64,000 nt of DNA from Parasponia andersonii. Taxonomy: Eukaryota > Streptophyta > Magnoliopsida > Rosales > Cannabaceae. Below the pieces are notes generated by a model. It was not told where the DNA came from. It ran no database searches and saw only the letters and a list, made by a program, of their open reading frames with translations. The DNA is taken from NCBI GenBank assembly GCA_002914805.1, contig JXTB01000077.1, positions 708,656-772,655 on the forward strand, given 5' to 3'. Shown one piece after another: positions 12,622 through 25,243 of the stretch. Position 1 is the first letter of the stretch; each line of letters opens with the position of its first letter. The position numbers and the translations under genes are program-made.

Positions 12622-13240
12622 TTGTGTGGTCTAAAAACTTATATGTTAGTTAATGCCATAAAAGAAAAATCAGTAACTAAAAAAACGTGTCAAGTTGCAC
12701 GAGTAAGTTAAGTGCGACCTCTTCCGTCCGCATAAAATGCGATCTCCTTTGAATGAGTTAAGTGCGACTAGAATGAAAAGGAAATTAGACAAAGTTTCGT
12801 TCAAACAACTAATCTAAAAAGAAAGGGAAACAAAAGTTTCTCTTTCAAGATCGATCAGTCATCTCATTTATGTTATTACCCAGTTATATTGTTACAAAAA
12901 ATATATTTTCTGATTATACACTTACCCATTTTCACAATTGGGAAATATTGAGCCACCCTCACCTATATAAAGAGAGTTCAATGCTGTTGTGAGAGATAGT
13001 ATCTTGGGCTTCTGGGGAGAACTTTGGGGATTTATTATTTTTATTTCCTAGAAACTTAACGAAACTCTTGTAATCCTCTAGAAAATAGTGAATAACAGTG
13101 GACGTAGGCTCATCTTTTTTGGGACCGAACCACTATAAAATTCATGTCTCTTTTACTTGCTTTGATTGATCAATCATTTTCACACACAAGCCACATCTTG
13201 TAATTTCTTAAATTCATTGTTGACAAAACCTCTGTCAACA
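12622..13240 (+). repeat. 5' LTR of the gypsy element
   Basis: Starts around TGTGTGGTCTAAAAAC and ends TCTGTCAACA, matching the copy at 21614-22206. It carries an extra stretch of about 26 bases near 12719-12748, between two aagtgcga words, that the 3' LTR lacks. A TATA-like cacctatataaagagag lies at about 12970-12986, a likely U3 promoter conserved in both LTRs. Confidence 0.9.
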
Positions 13241-13300
13241 ATTCGCGCTAGAAAGAGGGCTATTTCAGCAAAGAAGTTTGTCAGTTCTGCTTCGTTTAAC

Positions 13301-15190
13301 AATGGCAAACACCAGAAACACCGAGACTAGCCAAAACCAACCCCAAAGCACTGCTGCTGCACAGATAGATCCTGCTCAGGATCAGCTTGCTGTGACAACC
13401 AGAAAATATTGTCCAGACACAAGATCGCATGGAGGAAGCACTAGTGAACCTTCAACAAATTACAAGTCAGATTAATGACTTTTTACGACGACTTACTGAG
13501 GGACAGATACTAACTCCACCACAGCACGAACGTCCTAGAGAACGTCTTGCTCAACAATCTGAGAGAGGAATTCAGATCCTGGAGACAGGCAACCGCGACC
13601 AGCATAAAGCCTGGCAGGAGCGTCATGGAGATCACACCTTTAAGGGAAAAGGCAAGGTCGCAGACTTACCCCTGAAATCTGGAACTGAAAGTTCGAGCAC
13701 AAATCGTAATCGTCGACAACCTTCTTGGAGAGCGACCATCAATCGTGATGGTCAAAATAACGAGAAAAAACGAAAATTGAGGAGTGTCTTTGAAAGAATT
13801 AGTAGAGAATCTCGACAGAATCCTACAGACCTGAGACAACATCTAGAATAGTGACGTAGTCAAGACGATCCACATCGCATCTCAACGACCGAAGTCGATC
13901 TCATCGCATTATTTCAATGGAAACCCCACAAAGGTCACAGCAGACCCTGCCTGACCAGTCTGCCTTAAATCGCGATAACAGCCAAAGGCCACCCCTACCA
14001 TCAGCAAAAGATAATATTCTCCCTCTCCCTCCAAACGTCGATGTTCACAATTTGAGGATCGCGTTAGATGTACTGGCTGGCTGGGACGATGAGCTCGCTG
14101 ATGGGTATCGTCAATCGCTATTAAACGAGGAGGTTCGAGCTGCTGCCTTACCTGCCGAATTCAAACTTCCCACCGTAAATACTTTTGATGGGAAAACTAA
14201 TCCGTAGGATCATATGGATCACTTCAACGACCTGATAGAACTACATCGTATCGATGATCTTGCACGTTGCAGATGTTTTGTTGTAACTCTCATGGGAGCA
14301 GCGAAGAAGTGGTTCCGAAGACTTAAGTCCGGCTCAATCACGTCCTAGCAACAACTCCAGACTGCATTCTTGAGGCAATTATAGGTTGCGAAGAATTTCA
14401 CTGTTCGACTGGTCAGTCTGTTTGCTATTCAGCAAGGTCCGGAGGAAACTTTATGATCTTACCTAAATCGCTTTACCTCAGAATTAGCAAAGGTCAACAA
14501 CTCATCTGAAGGAGGAGTTTTAACTCTAATGATGGCTGGGGTGCGACCAGAAACTAAACTCTGGGAAGAATTACTTGTGCGAGAATGTAGAATCCTTGAA
14601 GACTTTTATCGTAGAGTTGGTCGGCATCTAAGGGTGGAATCTTCATGCGAAAATCTTCATAAAGTCACAAAGGAAGGAAGAAAGAATACTGCTAAAGATG
14701 CAACCACAAACAATAACAATAATAAAAGGTCGAATAAAAGGAGTAATAAACAAACGATTGATAAGCAGCTCCAACAGAAAAAGTTGGAGGTTCTAAAAGC
14801 TCCCATGAGGTTCAACAACTTTACTTAATTGAACACACCTATAGATCATATTTATGCGGTCATGAACTAACAGGAGATGTATCATCAACCGGAACCGATG
14901 AAAAGAGATAGAGCGAGGTACGACCTCAACAAGTTCTACTGGTATCACAATGACATTGGACACGATACCAATAACTACTTTGCCTTGAAAGATGAAATCA
15001 AAAGATTAATTAAAGAAGGGTGGCTACGGCAGCACACCAAATAGGACAATGAAAGGCGAGGAGAAGACCGACAGCAACCTCCAAAAATTCAACGTGAGGT
15101 GCGAACTATTTTTGGAATCCTGCATATCAGTGGAAATTCGAAGAGAGCGCAAGATAGGTACGCACGAGAAGCGCGACAATAACCATTAAC
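13301..15190 (+). pseudogene. gypsy gag region, broken
   Basis: Gag begins near the ATG at 13301 (MANTRNTETSQ) and is split by a frameshift near 13430 and stops at about 13849, 14205, 14347 and 14384. Supporting pieces are the Retrotrans_gag-like GAAKKWFRRLKSGSI at about 14295-14340 and the following LNRFTSELAKVN block. The C-terminal HNDIGHDTNNYFALKDEIKRLIKEG at about 14950-15020 is typical of Tat gag, where it precedes the protease. It would form the particle coat in an intact element. Confidence 0.8.
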
Positions 15191-16514
15191 TAATGTCATG
15201 CATCTCAAGTAGTGACTATGAAAGCTTCAGCGAGTACCGGATATGGATATTACCTTTACGGAGCAGAATATCAGAGAGGTCCATTACCTGCACAATGATG
15301 CGTTGATCATAAAGATCAACTATAGAAGCACGTAGCTATGGCGAGTAATCAAAGCTAATCCCTAGAAGATACAAGCACTAATCGATATGCAATCCCCTCG
15401 CAAACCCAAAGACGTTCAAAGCCTAATGGGAAGAGTGGCTGCATTAAGTCGATTTGTATCCAGGACAACAGATAAGTGCCAACCATTCTTCAAAGTACTG
15501 AAGGGTTCGAAGAGGTTCGAGTGGACGGAAGAATACGAGCAGGTATTTCAAGAATTGAAAGCACACTTAGGTTATCCTCCACTCTTATCAAAGCTAAACC
15601 TGGGGAAAGAATTGTATTTATACCTCGCTATTTCCAAATATGCGACAAGTGTTGCGTTAATTCGAGAATAAGAAAAGATACAGCGACCGGTATACTACAT
15701 AAGTAAAAGATTGCTCGATGCCGAAGCAAGATATCCAGAGATGGAGAAGTTAGCATTAGCACTCATCGTCACATCAAGGAAGCTTCGACCTTATTTTCAT
15801 ATGCACTCCATCAAAATTTTCACGAATTTTCTATTAAAGTAGGTTTTGCAAAAACCTGAAGATTCAGGACGACTACTTAAGTGGGCAATTGAGTTGAGTC
15901 AGTTTGACATCAATTTTCAACCCCGCATGATTAAAGGGCAAGCTCTCGCAGATTTCATTGCAGAATTCACATATGATGTCAATGTTCCCATAGAAGTAAT
16001 CAAAAAACTTGCTACAGATTTATCAAAATTATGGATACTTTACATTGATGGATCGTCAAACGAGAATGGAGCCGGTGCAGGCTTAGTACTAATCAGTCCT
16101 GAATGGCACAATATTTATTGTGCACTTCACTTTAAATTTTCAGCATCAAATAATGAGATAGAATATGAAGCACTGATAACTAGGCTAAAGCTCGCACGAG
16201 AAATAAAGGTCAAAATGATTGAGGTATACAGTGATTCCCAGCTAGTTGTTTGTCAAATGATCGGTGATTATCATGCAAGAGGAGAAAAAATGATGGCTTA
16301 TTTAAAGGAGGTACAAAGACTCTTCTCGACATTTACTGCCTATAATACTCAACTTCTTCCTCGCATTAAAAATACTCGGGCAGATGCTCTAGCTAAGCTC
16401 GCCTCAACAAAAGATACCGAATTACTAAAGGTGGTCCCTGTCGAAGTTCTTGCAAAACCAAGTATCGAAGTAGAGCCCCAAATAACCATGCCGATTGACA
16501 AAAAACCATCATAG
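15191..16514 (+). pseudogene. gypsy pol: protease/RT junction deletion, RT tail, RNase H and archaeal-type RNase H
   Basis: After DITFTEQNIREVHYLHNDALIIKI (the start of the protease region, to about 15320) the sequence jumps to the RT thumb/connection block (QSPRKPKDVQSLMGRVAALS, from 15387). The protease active site and the whole RT catalytic core are therefore missing. Gypsy-type RNase H follows (KRLLDAEARYPEMEKLALAL). The frame at 15846-16514 then carries the extra RNase H: LYIDGSSNENGAG, then NEIEYEA, then VYSDSQLVV, then NTRADALAKLAS, which preserves the D-E-D-D acidic set. In-frame stops at about 15669 and 15841 separate the pieces. Confidence 0.85.
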
Positions 16515-16586
16515 ATGGATCCTATAATGAAGTATATACAAAATGGCGACCTCCTCAGAAACAAAAATGATACACAATGACTTCGA

Positions 16587-17698
16587 ATGAAGGCAGCTCG
16601 TTATGTCATCTATGACGAGAAGCTTTATCGAAGAAGTTTTAAGTCGCCATTGTTATTATGTGTCGATGAAGAAAAAGCACACAACATTATGAGGGAAATT
16701 CACGAAGGAATATGTAGAAACCATTTCGGGAGGCAGGCACTTACGAACAAAGTTCCAAGACAAAGGTATTTTTAGCCAACTATGAAGAAAGATACAATGG
16801 AATTTGCTAAGAGGTGTGACAAATGTCAACGATTTGCAACTATTCCTAGAATGCCACCTGTTCATCTAACTCTAATGACCAGTCCGTGGCCATTTGTAGT
16901 GTGGGGAATTAATATTATCAGAATGCTTCCATTGGCATAAGGTGGATTATAATATGTTATTTCACCAAGTGGACAAAAGTTGAAGCCTTGAATACCATTT
17001 CCGCAAAGAAGATAATAGATTTTGTTTGCAAATCTATAATCTGCTGTTATGGTATACCGCATACCATAATTTCTGATAATGAGAAACAATTTGACTGCAA
17101 TAAGTTCCGTAACTTCTGTGACAACTTAGGCATTAAGAAGAATTTCTCTGCTGTTATTCATCCACAAGCCAATAGACAGGTCGAGGCTATAAACAAGATA
17201 CTTAAACAGAACATAAAGACAAAGCTAGAAGAGCACAAGAGAGCTTGGCCAGAAGTACTTCCTGAGGTATTATGGGCTTATCGCACCACTCAACGAACCA
17301 TTACTGGAGAGAGTCCATTCTCTTTTGCTTATGGATACAAAGCAATGGTACCAGTAGAAATTGGTGCGAGCTCTCTACAATGATCTACCTATGAGCAAGA
17401 TCAGAATAGCGCGCTGAAGAGGATTGAGCTCGATCTTTTAGAAGAAAGGCGCGAACAGTCTTAGCTTCAGATCGCATCATATCAACAGCATATGGCTCGA
17501 TATTATAACTCTAAAGTAAGAAACCGAGGGTTTAAAGTTAGTGATCTTGTTCTTCGACAGGTTCTACCTAACAATAAAGAGCACGGTGCTGGTGTATTTA
17601 GACCTTTTTGGGAAGGACCATATGTTATTGATGCCGTTATTCGACCTGGGACATATGAGTTAGCTCATACTAGTGGACAAAAGATCGAGCATGCTTAG
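16587..17698 (+). pseudogene. gypsy integrase, broken
   Basis: The His/Cys zinc-binding start is visible (HEGICRNHFG... then RCDKCQRF, about 16700-16840). The core follows: WGINIIR at about 16897-16917, where gypsy integrases normally have Asp in this position, so the first catalytic Asp appears as Asn. Then GIPHTIISDNEKQF (second Asp, about 17053) and the HPQANRQVEAINKILK helix (about 17160-17210) with its Glu. Stops near 16774, 16938 and 17380 break it. The C-terminal part (17492-17698) has the usual VLRQVLPNNKEHG... and FWEGPYVI motifs. Confidence 0.8.
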
Positions 17699-18489
17699 AA
17701 TGCAGAACAACTTCATTGCTATTATCAATAAATCTTTATGTATATATCCTTGTATTCCTCATTCGTCAATAAAAATAATTACTTATATTTGTTATACATT
17801 AGTTGTCATTCGTTGGTCGTCATTCGTTATTCGTCATTCGTCATCATCAATAAGGATGTCTCCTCATCGATCTTCAATTTGGTTCAACTTTTATAGTTTT
17901 TATGGCAGTCTTCGAATACCATAAAACTCGGGGGGCAGTGGGATCAAAATATTATCTCCTACTTACTTCCTAAGGGACTATGCAAACAGCCATTTAGAGG
18001 TTGAAATTTTAGAGATCGCTATTGAATTTCTAAAACTTTAAGAAAATCTTAGGATTTTCTCCTCACTTCATGCCATAGTATGTCGTATTACACAATTTCC
18101 CTCCTCGAACAATAAAGTAACTAAGCAAAACGTTCATTGTTCGATGTAATATGTTGCTATATTATATTTTACCATGAAACTTTTGAAAAATAGTATTCAG
18201 TTCGCATCACTCATACTTACTGTTTTCTTAAGTGACCTAACTTATCCTAACACTTAAAGCCCGTTTTAAGTTTATTGGATTCGAATCACAATAGCGTACC
18301 GATCAGTCACCTAGTGATTGACTACTTGGTTAAATTATGCATCTTTATATTATAATGCAGTGTTTTAATTGTTTTGTAGGAATAAACTATTTATTGATAA
18401 AAGCTCGCACCCGTACGCAAGCAAAGTATTACAAACAAAAAGGTGACCAAGCCCGCATTGTTCTGAAATTTAAAAAAAATAAAATAAAA

Positions 18490-20575
18490 TTATGCAGATG
18501 TGCTCGCTCCACCGTTTCCAGTTTTGGCAGCCTCCACTTCTCTCCAACTCTGGATAAGCTCGACCACATCTTTACCAAGGATGGAAAAGTCGAAGTCCGG
18601 ATGCTCACAGAAGATATTGTATATTATGGTCGACGAGGCGATGTCACTGGCTTTTTCTTCGAGCTCCTTGACTTCGGTAGCCTTGAACTCTTCTATAGCC
18701 TTGTAAGCTGTCTCTGTTGTCGCCTCTTTCATGTGGTCCGGATGCCCGGAGATGATCTTTTCAAGTTCTTAAATTTTCTCCTCGAGCTTCTCCTTTTCAA
18801 GCTTTTTCTTGGTCAGACCTTCGAGAAGCTACTGCCTGTCTAATTTGAAGGCTTTTCTCCCTTCCTCGTGACCTTTCTTCGAGTCCTCGAATGATTGGGT
18901 TATTTCTCCGACTTTTTTGGCTTTTTTCAAACATTCAATGATTGATCATGCATCAGGACAGTAGCCACAGCAATCTGAAAATATAACACATCAATACCAG
19001 AAAAGTACGTTGAAGAGTGAAGATAGAGGATACTTACATTCGCCAACATCTTCATTGCAGAGCTGAAGGCGACCTTGGCTGGTCATCGCTTCATCCTCTC
19101 CCAGCCATCTTCAGAGGTAAAACATTGACGAAGGCCACGCTTATACCACCTTTTTCTGGCAATTGATGAAGGAGTGCGAAAAGCTCCTTAGGTGGCTCAG
19201 ATTGGCTCACAGTTAGTGGAGGCTGAGGAGAAGGCGAGTTTGTTGGGATGTCTTCAAAGGTAACCTTTCGTTTATTTGAAGTGTCGACCTTCTCTATCCC
19301 TTTCAACGAAGGTGGTGTGTCGTCTAGTGTCTTAGACTTTGTCATTGACCCCAGAGTTGAAGGCGGTGCTCGTAGTCCGCTGCCGATTGCCATATACAAA
19401 TGGTTTGTTAGCATACAAGGTGTACGATGCGACAAAAAGAAGAGAAAAATAACTACCTTCTTATTGCTGAGAAATCGGTAGTGATGCAGCTTCTGGAGAT
19501 GATGGTTCAGAGGTTGTAAGAGTAGCAGGTATTTTTCGTTTCTTAGGTTTGGAAGATGAGGCACTCTTATCCTTTTGTTTCCTTGGTTTCTTTTTTGAGC
19601 TCGAGGGTTTAGTTGGACGATGGGCAGAATCTGGAAATGCAGCTCCCCTTGGAAGCAGTCCACAAGCAACTAAGTTCTTGGACATCCCAAGCTTCTTCCA
19701 ATTAAATTCTTTGATCGGAAGGTTGTTTATTTTATACACTCTTGCGAGCTACTCTTTGGAGAGATCTAATCGTTCCCCGTTATCTGCGATGACATGCAAA
19801 TGCATTCAAAATAATATATTTATGTAGAGAAGGCAATAAGCTGAAAGTTACCTACCAGGGTTCTGAAAGAAGCCGTTATCCACGTATCAAAATGGAAAAA
19901 TGGACTTTTCCATTTTCCCATATTGTTGCGGACCTCGTAGATAGTTTTTATGGCTTGGTTCGACCACTTGCTGGCATAGAAGAAACTGAAGTCTAATGGG
20001 TTTGATTTCACTTGGTAGAACCAAGAGAACTCTTCAGGAGTGGGGGTTTCTAAACCTAATTTATGGTACAGTATGTACAGACCTACTATATATCTATATG
20101 TGTTTGGAGTTAGTTGAAAAGGAACAACTCTATAGTAATCGACGATTGATTTTATGTAAAGATGAAGTGGAAGGTGGATACTACATTTGAGAACTACTTC
20201 AAAGAAAGAAGCAATTCTGCGAGGAGGTGTGTGTGGTCGATTGAACTCCATGGGAAGACGAAGAGGGATGACGATCTTGTAGTTGCACACGATCTTGCTG
20301 AGCCTGTTCGTTACGTAGCTCGTCCTTATATTGGTACATGACCAATCCTCCTCCATATATTGGTAAGCCGTTACGAATGCAGAGGCGTCCCTGATATGCC
20401 GAGGCCATTGGTCTGGAAGAAGGTCGCCTATGCGAGGATTATTTTGCCTAACCCCGGTTATCTCTACTTCAGGTTCTAGCTTAAGGTAGTTATCGAGATT
20501 TATAGAGCTAACGCTGGTATTGAAAGATTCTCCTAAAAATACATTCTCTTCTCTAAAATCCTCACTACTAGACAT
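18490..20575 (-). pseudogene. Antisense extra ORF of the Tat element (putative gypsy-type transposon family), with introns, broken
   Basis: A reading frame opposite to gag-pol starts at the ATG at 20575. Its first exon (19856-20575, 240 codons) ends at a GT donor (CCCTG|GTAGG). A 72-base GT-AG intron leads to the next exon at 19783. The segment with RRIASFFEVVLKC, YRVVPFQLTPNTYRYIVGLY, PEEFSWFYQVK and NMGKWKSPFFHFD resembles the 'putative gypsy type transposon' domain (PF04195). In the second exon a TAG at 19749-19751 interrupts the frame just before LARVYKINNLPIKEF. Further pieces are a Lys/Ser-rich block (about 19461-19690) and a C-terminal coiled-coil-like Glu/Lys/Ala-rich block ending at 18490. 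Function of this ORF in Tat elements is not known to me. Confidence 0.75.
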
Positions 20576-21613
20576 CTGAAAAGAAATATGGATGGGTTTA
20601 TCCTATGCGAGCATCATGGATCTTCACTATATGCGAGCAATTTTGAGGGTTATCCTAGGATTGTATCATCAAGCTGCTCATCGGATTTTTTCTAATCGAT
20701 CTATGGATTCATAAAAAGTGTTCGACCAGTTCTTCGATAATTCGTCATTCGGCTAATTATGGTTTTTAAAAAATAAGGATTTAGACCCTAAAATTCTTAA
20801 TAGGGTTCATCGATCATCATAAAAATGTTCTATTCTAAATTAACGGAGCGGGTCTAAAAAATGAATGTTTTTCATTCCATCTGAGTGTGGGATGAGTACT
20901 TATTTAGGGTATTTAGGCTCTACGATCTGTCCCTATTTCTAAAAATAAAATCTAAGAGTTTTCTGAAAAATCGAAGAACAATAAGAGAAGGAGAGGATAT
21001 ATACTAACTTTTCTTCGAAAATTGAAGGACCGAAATATCATCTGAAGGATTGTGGTGACAACTTGGTCGGAGAAAATGACGGATTTGTGCGAGCTTTTAA
21101 ACAGAAAAGGACGTCGGGGGGATTTTCTTTATAAGTGCCTCAGACTTTAGAAGTGAGAGAAACAGGGCAATAGGGTTCGAGTTTTGAAGAAGATACGGAT
21201 AAATTTTTTTCAATATATATATGTTGAGCGTCATCAAATCACAACCGTAGATCAATGTATTTAATTTTCAGATCCAAAAGCTGAAGTTCATATGGGAGTT
21301 GATTTTCCGAAATTAAATCGGTATCTTTTCAAAATTTGAAATGACTCGATTTAAGACAACGGCTGACGTCGTCGCTATCATTGTGTCTACTCAAAAAATG
21401 GAAAAGTCTCCTCGAGTTTTGCTGAAAAAAGGTGACACGTGGTTTCATCTGTCAGGAGAAGGTACGCATGGTTCTGAAAAGATGTGATTTGAGAGTTGAC
21501 GACTCTTCGAAGATCTCAAGATAATTTCACGACGTCGCATTTATAAGCTCGCACTTATAATAGAAGGAAGCTTCATTTTGTTCTAAAGAACTAATGGAGC
21601 TAGGGGGTAATTA

Positions 21614-22206
21614 TTGTGCGGTCTAAAACCTATATATTGGTTAATACCAGAAAGGGAAAGTTAGCGACTAGGAAAACGTATTAGGTCGAACGAGTAAGTT
21701 AAGTGCGACCTCCTCTGAACGAGTTAAGTGCGACCAGAATGAAAAAGAAACTAGACCAAGCTTCGTTCTAATGGCTAATCTACAAAGAAAGGGAAACAAA
21801 AGTTTCTCTTTCAAGATTGACCAGTTATCTCATTTAAGTTGTTACCCAGTTATATTGTTACTAAAATTGTATTTTCTGATTATATACTTACCCATTTTCA
21901 CAATTGGAAAATATTGAGTCACCCTCACCTATATAAAGGGAGTTCAATGCTGTTGTGAGAGATAGGATCTTGGGCTTCTGGAGAGAACTTTGAGGATTTA
22001 TTATTTTTACTTCCTGGAAACTTAACGAAACTCTTATAATTCTCCAGAAAATAGTGAACAACAGTGGACGTAGGCTCATCTTTTTCGGGGCCGAACCACT
22101 ATAAAATTCTTGTCTCTTTTACTTGTTTTGATTGATCAACTTTTTTCACACACAAGTCATATCTTGCATTTTCTTAAATTCATTGTTGACAAAACCTCCG
22201 TCAACA
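21614..22206 (+). repeat. 3' LTR of the gypsy element
   Basis: Matches the 5' LTR from TTGTGCGGTCTAAAACC to CCGTCAACA. Its TATA-like cacctatataaagggag is conserved at about 21925-21945. Numerous substitutions relative to the 5' LTR indicate an old insertion. Confidence 0.9.
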
Positions 22207-22653
22207 CAACCTAACGTGATACGATTGCATACTAGTTTATTCATTCTGTCATTTTTTGTCCAATACCTATTTTTTTAGCTCGATTATAGTCCTTTTTTTT
22301 TAAAGCAAGCTCGATTATAGTTCTAATATCTACATTTTGAAACAAAGAGTTCTGAAAACCAATGTTATTAATTCGCTTTTAAAATTACTTTATTACTTAT
22401 TAAATTATAAAAAATTAAAATAGTATTTAGAATAGAATCACACATTGAGGTAATAAAAAGTGAAATAATATGCCAAAATTGGTATAAATTATAATTGATG
22501 TCAAATTCGATATCAAGTTTAGCACTTACAGTCTTTTTATTATTATTATTATTGGTTTTGCTTTTTCACTTGGTAGTCCATTATCCTTTAAGAAGCGTTT
22601 ATTAATAGTGAGAAAGAGCAAAAGCATAGTATTATTGCATTGGAAGAAGAAGA

Positions 22654-22725
22654 AAAATGCGAAATATTCACATTTTTGTGCCTAAAAGAAAAATGCGAAA
22701 TTTTCACATTTTTGTGCCTAATGTT
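22654..22725. repeat. Tandem duplication, about 38-bp unit
   Basis: The block aaatgcgaaatattcacatt followed by tttgtgcctaa recurs with a single visible change (atatt to atttt) directly downstream. Confidence 0.7.
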
Positions 22726-23499
22726 GCATTAGAATTTACGTAGTCTGTATTTGAGATGATCTTTTCTCTTTTATTTATATATATATATATATATATATCA
22801 AAAGATAATACTGATAATACTAAGCATGCTAAGAGGTTTATCAAAATTTTTATACCAACATATATGGTGAGTGAGTTATCAGTATTCCATTAATAAATAG
22901 TATTAAATCTATTTATGGTGAAGTTTAATATATTAATTGAACGATGACAACTCATTTATACATGTATTAGTAAAAATATTTTGGTAAACTACTCAAGATA
23001 CAGACCATTATCAAAACACTCTTAGAATGAAAGGAGGAAAAAAAAAAAGATCGTGTCCCTTCATCACACACAATGCAAGGGGCAAGCTTGTAGTTTTTGA
23101 TCGGTGAAGCCTTGAAGGCACCTTGTTGAACATACTTTGTAGTATGTACAAAGAGAAATGTGAAAAGGATATTGCAAGTAACAACACCTTTAAGAAGGTC
23201 ATTTCAGTCCAAATTACTGCAATCCACATCAAATAACTTAGATTATAAGACTGAAATAATTTGAAAATAAATTTTCTAATATTGCCTTAGAGTTATATGA
23301 CGAGAGGTCATGAGACACTTAATTTGTAACCATAAAATTATGTCTTTCAAAAAACTAATCTATAATCACAAATTATGTTACTATCCTCACATAATTTATG
23401 ACATTACTAGAGAAGTTATTTTACAAAACACTCAAATAGAAGTTATTTTAGTCCAAAGGGATTTTAGCAAAATAGCCGAATTTTTGATCATAATTTGTT

Positions 23500-23760
23500 A
23501 AATGGCAAATTTTTAGTATATCAAAATGTATTGATCTATTTTTTGAAAATTGATTTATTTTTTAAAATTGATTTATATTTTGAAAAATTTATATACTTTT
23601 TCAAAAATTAATTTACTTTATAATAAAATAGATTGACTGAAAAACGGATATTTTTCAGAATTAAATTATAAAATCGGCCACGTATAATCAAACAGGTGTA
23701 ATAAAAGGGCCATTTTTTAACTTGATCTGGAAAAAAGGTCAGTTCTTATAAATACTCTAG
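23500..23760. repeat. Dispersed AT-rich repeat, copy 1
   Basis: Words such as tagtatatcaaaatgtattg, followed by repeated aaaattgattta, then aaatagattgactgaaaa and ttcttataaatactct, occur in the same order at 55870-56220. The pair therefore belongs to one dispersed non-coding family. No terminal repeats are clear. Confidence 0.5.
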
Positions 23761-25243
23761 TCCAAATTCCCACCAATCAGGTCCATTTCCCTACATCCAT
23801 TGTGGATAAGTTTAAGTTTGGGCCCTATATGACGTTCTATTCGGGCCGTCCTTGCTCCTTGGTTCCATACCGATATTTATCAACATTGAGAGAGTTAACA
23901 ATAAAATCACCAGGTAACTCCCAAAAAAAAAAAAAAGGAAAAAGGAAAGAGAAAAAAAGTCTCAATATAGTTTCTTTTCTTGGTCGCGATAAAGTCACAT
24001 CTGACATCATCGATAATATAGGATTCTCAGCCTAAATCATAGCAATAGTACTATAATTTGTTTTCACAAATCAAATCAGCATCTATGATCAAAATCCTAA
24101 TCCTAATGAACGTTGTACAGGCCCTATGACTGTACAGCTATTGGGACCATGCAAACTAGAAAGCAACAATTTCTCCGCAAGAGCAAACAAAAACTCTGAA
24201 AAAGTCATCATGAATAAATACTCGCAATATTTTGAAGATTCCGATTTGTGGGTTCCACTATTAAGGCAACTTTCTTTTTTACCCAAAAGCCCAACTTGGA
24301 ATTTTTTTTTTTTTTTTTTTAAAGGAACAATTTGGATTAGCTTGCATCCAAAATCTTTGCAAAAATACGATGCGACACAAGTGACAAGTCCATATTTTTC
24401 CTGATATTTAAGCTGCCATATTGAAACTTCGTGGCCATTGTCTTAAAAAATATTTTCTTTGTGGGATTTACCCATACACGTAACTTGTGCTCCTTTTTGT
24501 CTTTGTTAATGCTTACTATCACGAATTAGTTCTTAACCTAATATATCAAAACATTATAAACTTGTTTATAAAACAAATAGACCATTGTTCAAGTGTTTGA
24601 AATGAATATAAGAACATTTTCACACATAAATTAATACATTTTCTTTTAAATAAATTGCACCATAGACCATCAATTTTAGTTGCTCAAATTTGTATGCCTT
24701 TAAAAAACTACGATTTCATCGAAGATAAAAGGTACAGTAGCGAGGTGCAAGAATCATTCCTTAATGAGAGGCCAAACTTTAATCTAGTCCTATCACCTTA
24801 GAAAAATAAATAAATGAATAAATAAATTCATAGGCAGATACATTTAATCAGTGTACAAAACTATAAAATGATGGGCACTGCACTGCTCAAACATGACTTC
24901 ATCTCTTGAAACGACACCAACCAACGACACAAAACCGACGTCGTATTGTACATTCCAAAACTTCAAATCAAACCAAAGTAGTACAGCTGGTCCACTCCAG
25001 TTTCATTCTGAAAAACGAAATTCCCACTATGATGATTATAATCCTCCACCACTCTTGAAAATCCTATCCCCATGCCTTTTTTTTTTTTTCAAAAAAAAAA
25101 TATCAATTTTTATATTTGTTTCTTTATTCTTTAAATTTTTTTTTTTTCTCGATTGGGCTGTTTAATACTCAGCTGGCTCCGGACTCTTTTGGACCGTACT
25201 ATATTGTTACTTTGGAAATATAGATAGTTAGGTAGATATAGTG

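Larger units (their letters stand above)
12622..22206 (+). mobile_element. Degenerate Ty3/gypsy LTR retrotransposon, Tat type, with antisense extra ORF
   Basis: Two similar LTRs (12622-13240 and 21614-22206) enclose gag, the tail of RT, RNase H, a second archaeal-type RNase H, integrase, and then a long region with an antisense reading frame before the 3' LTR. The second RNase H after the RT-RNase H and an antisense ORF downstream of pol are marks of the Tat lineage. A primer-site-like sequence follows the 5' LTR at 13241 (attcgcgctagaaagagggc). A purine-rich tract (agctagggggtaa, near 21598-21610) precedes the 3' LTR. Every coding region has stops or frameshifts and the RT core is deleted, so the copy is non-autonomous. 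I could not find a convincing target-site duplication. The LTRs differ at many positions, so the insertion is not recent. Confidence 0.9.
22207..24719. other. Gene-free interval between gypsy element and formamidase cluster
   Basis: I see no gene. It has a two-copy tandem repeat (22654-22725), a (TA)n run at about 22774-22798, a T-rich tract and a dispersed AT-rich repeat (23500-23760) also seen at 55870-56220. Open frames at 23011-23232, 23310-23501, 23802-24035 and 24126-24404 have no recognisable domain. Confidence 0.55.

Noticed and set aside
18337..18843. Plus-strand frame of 168 codons in the gypsy element
   Set aside because: It lies opposite the C-terminal part of the antisense extra ORF and is explained as its shadow.
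22207..22240. Target-site duplication for the gypsy element
   Set aside because: Flanks aatct (left) and aacct (right) match at four of five bases only if the LTR ends are shifted; not convincing.
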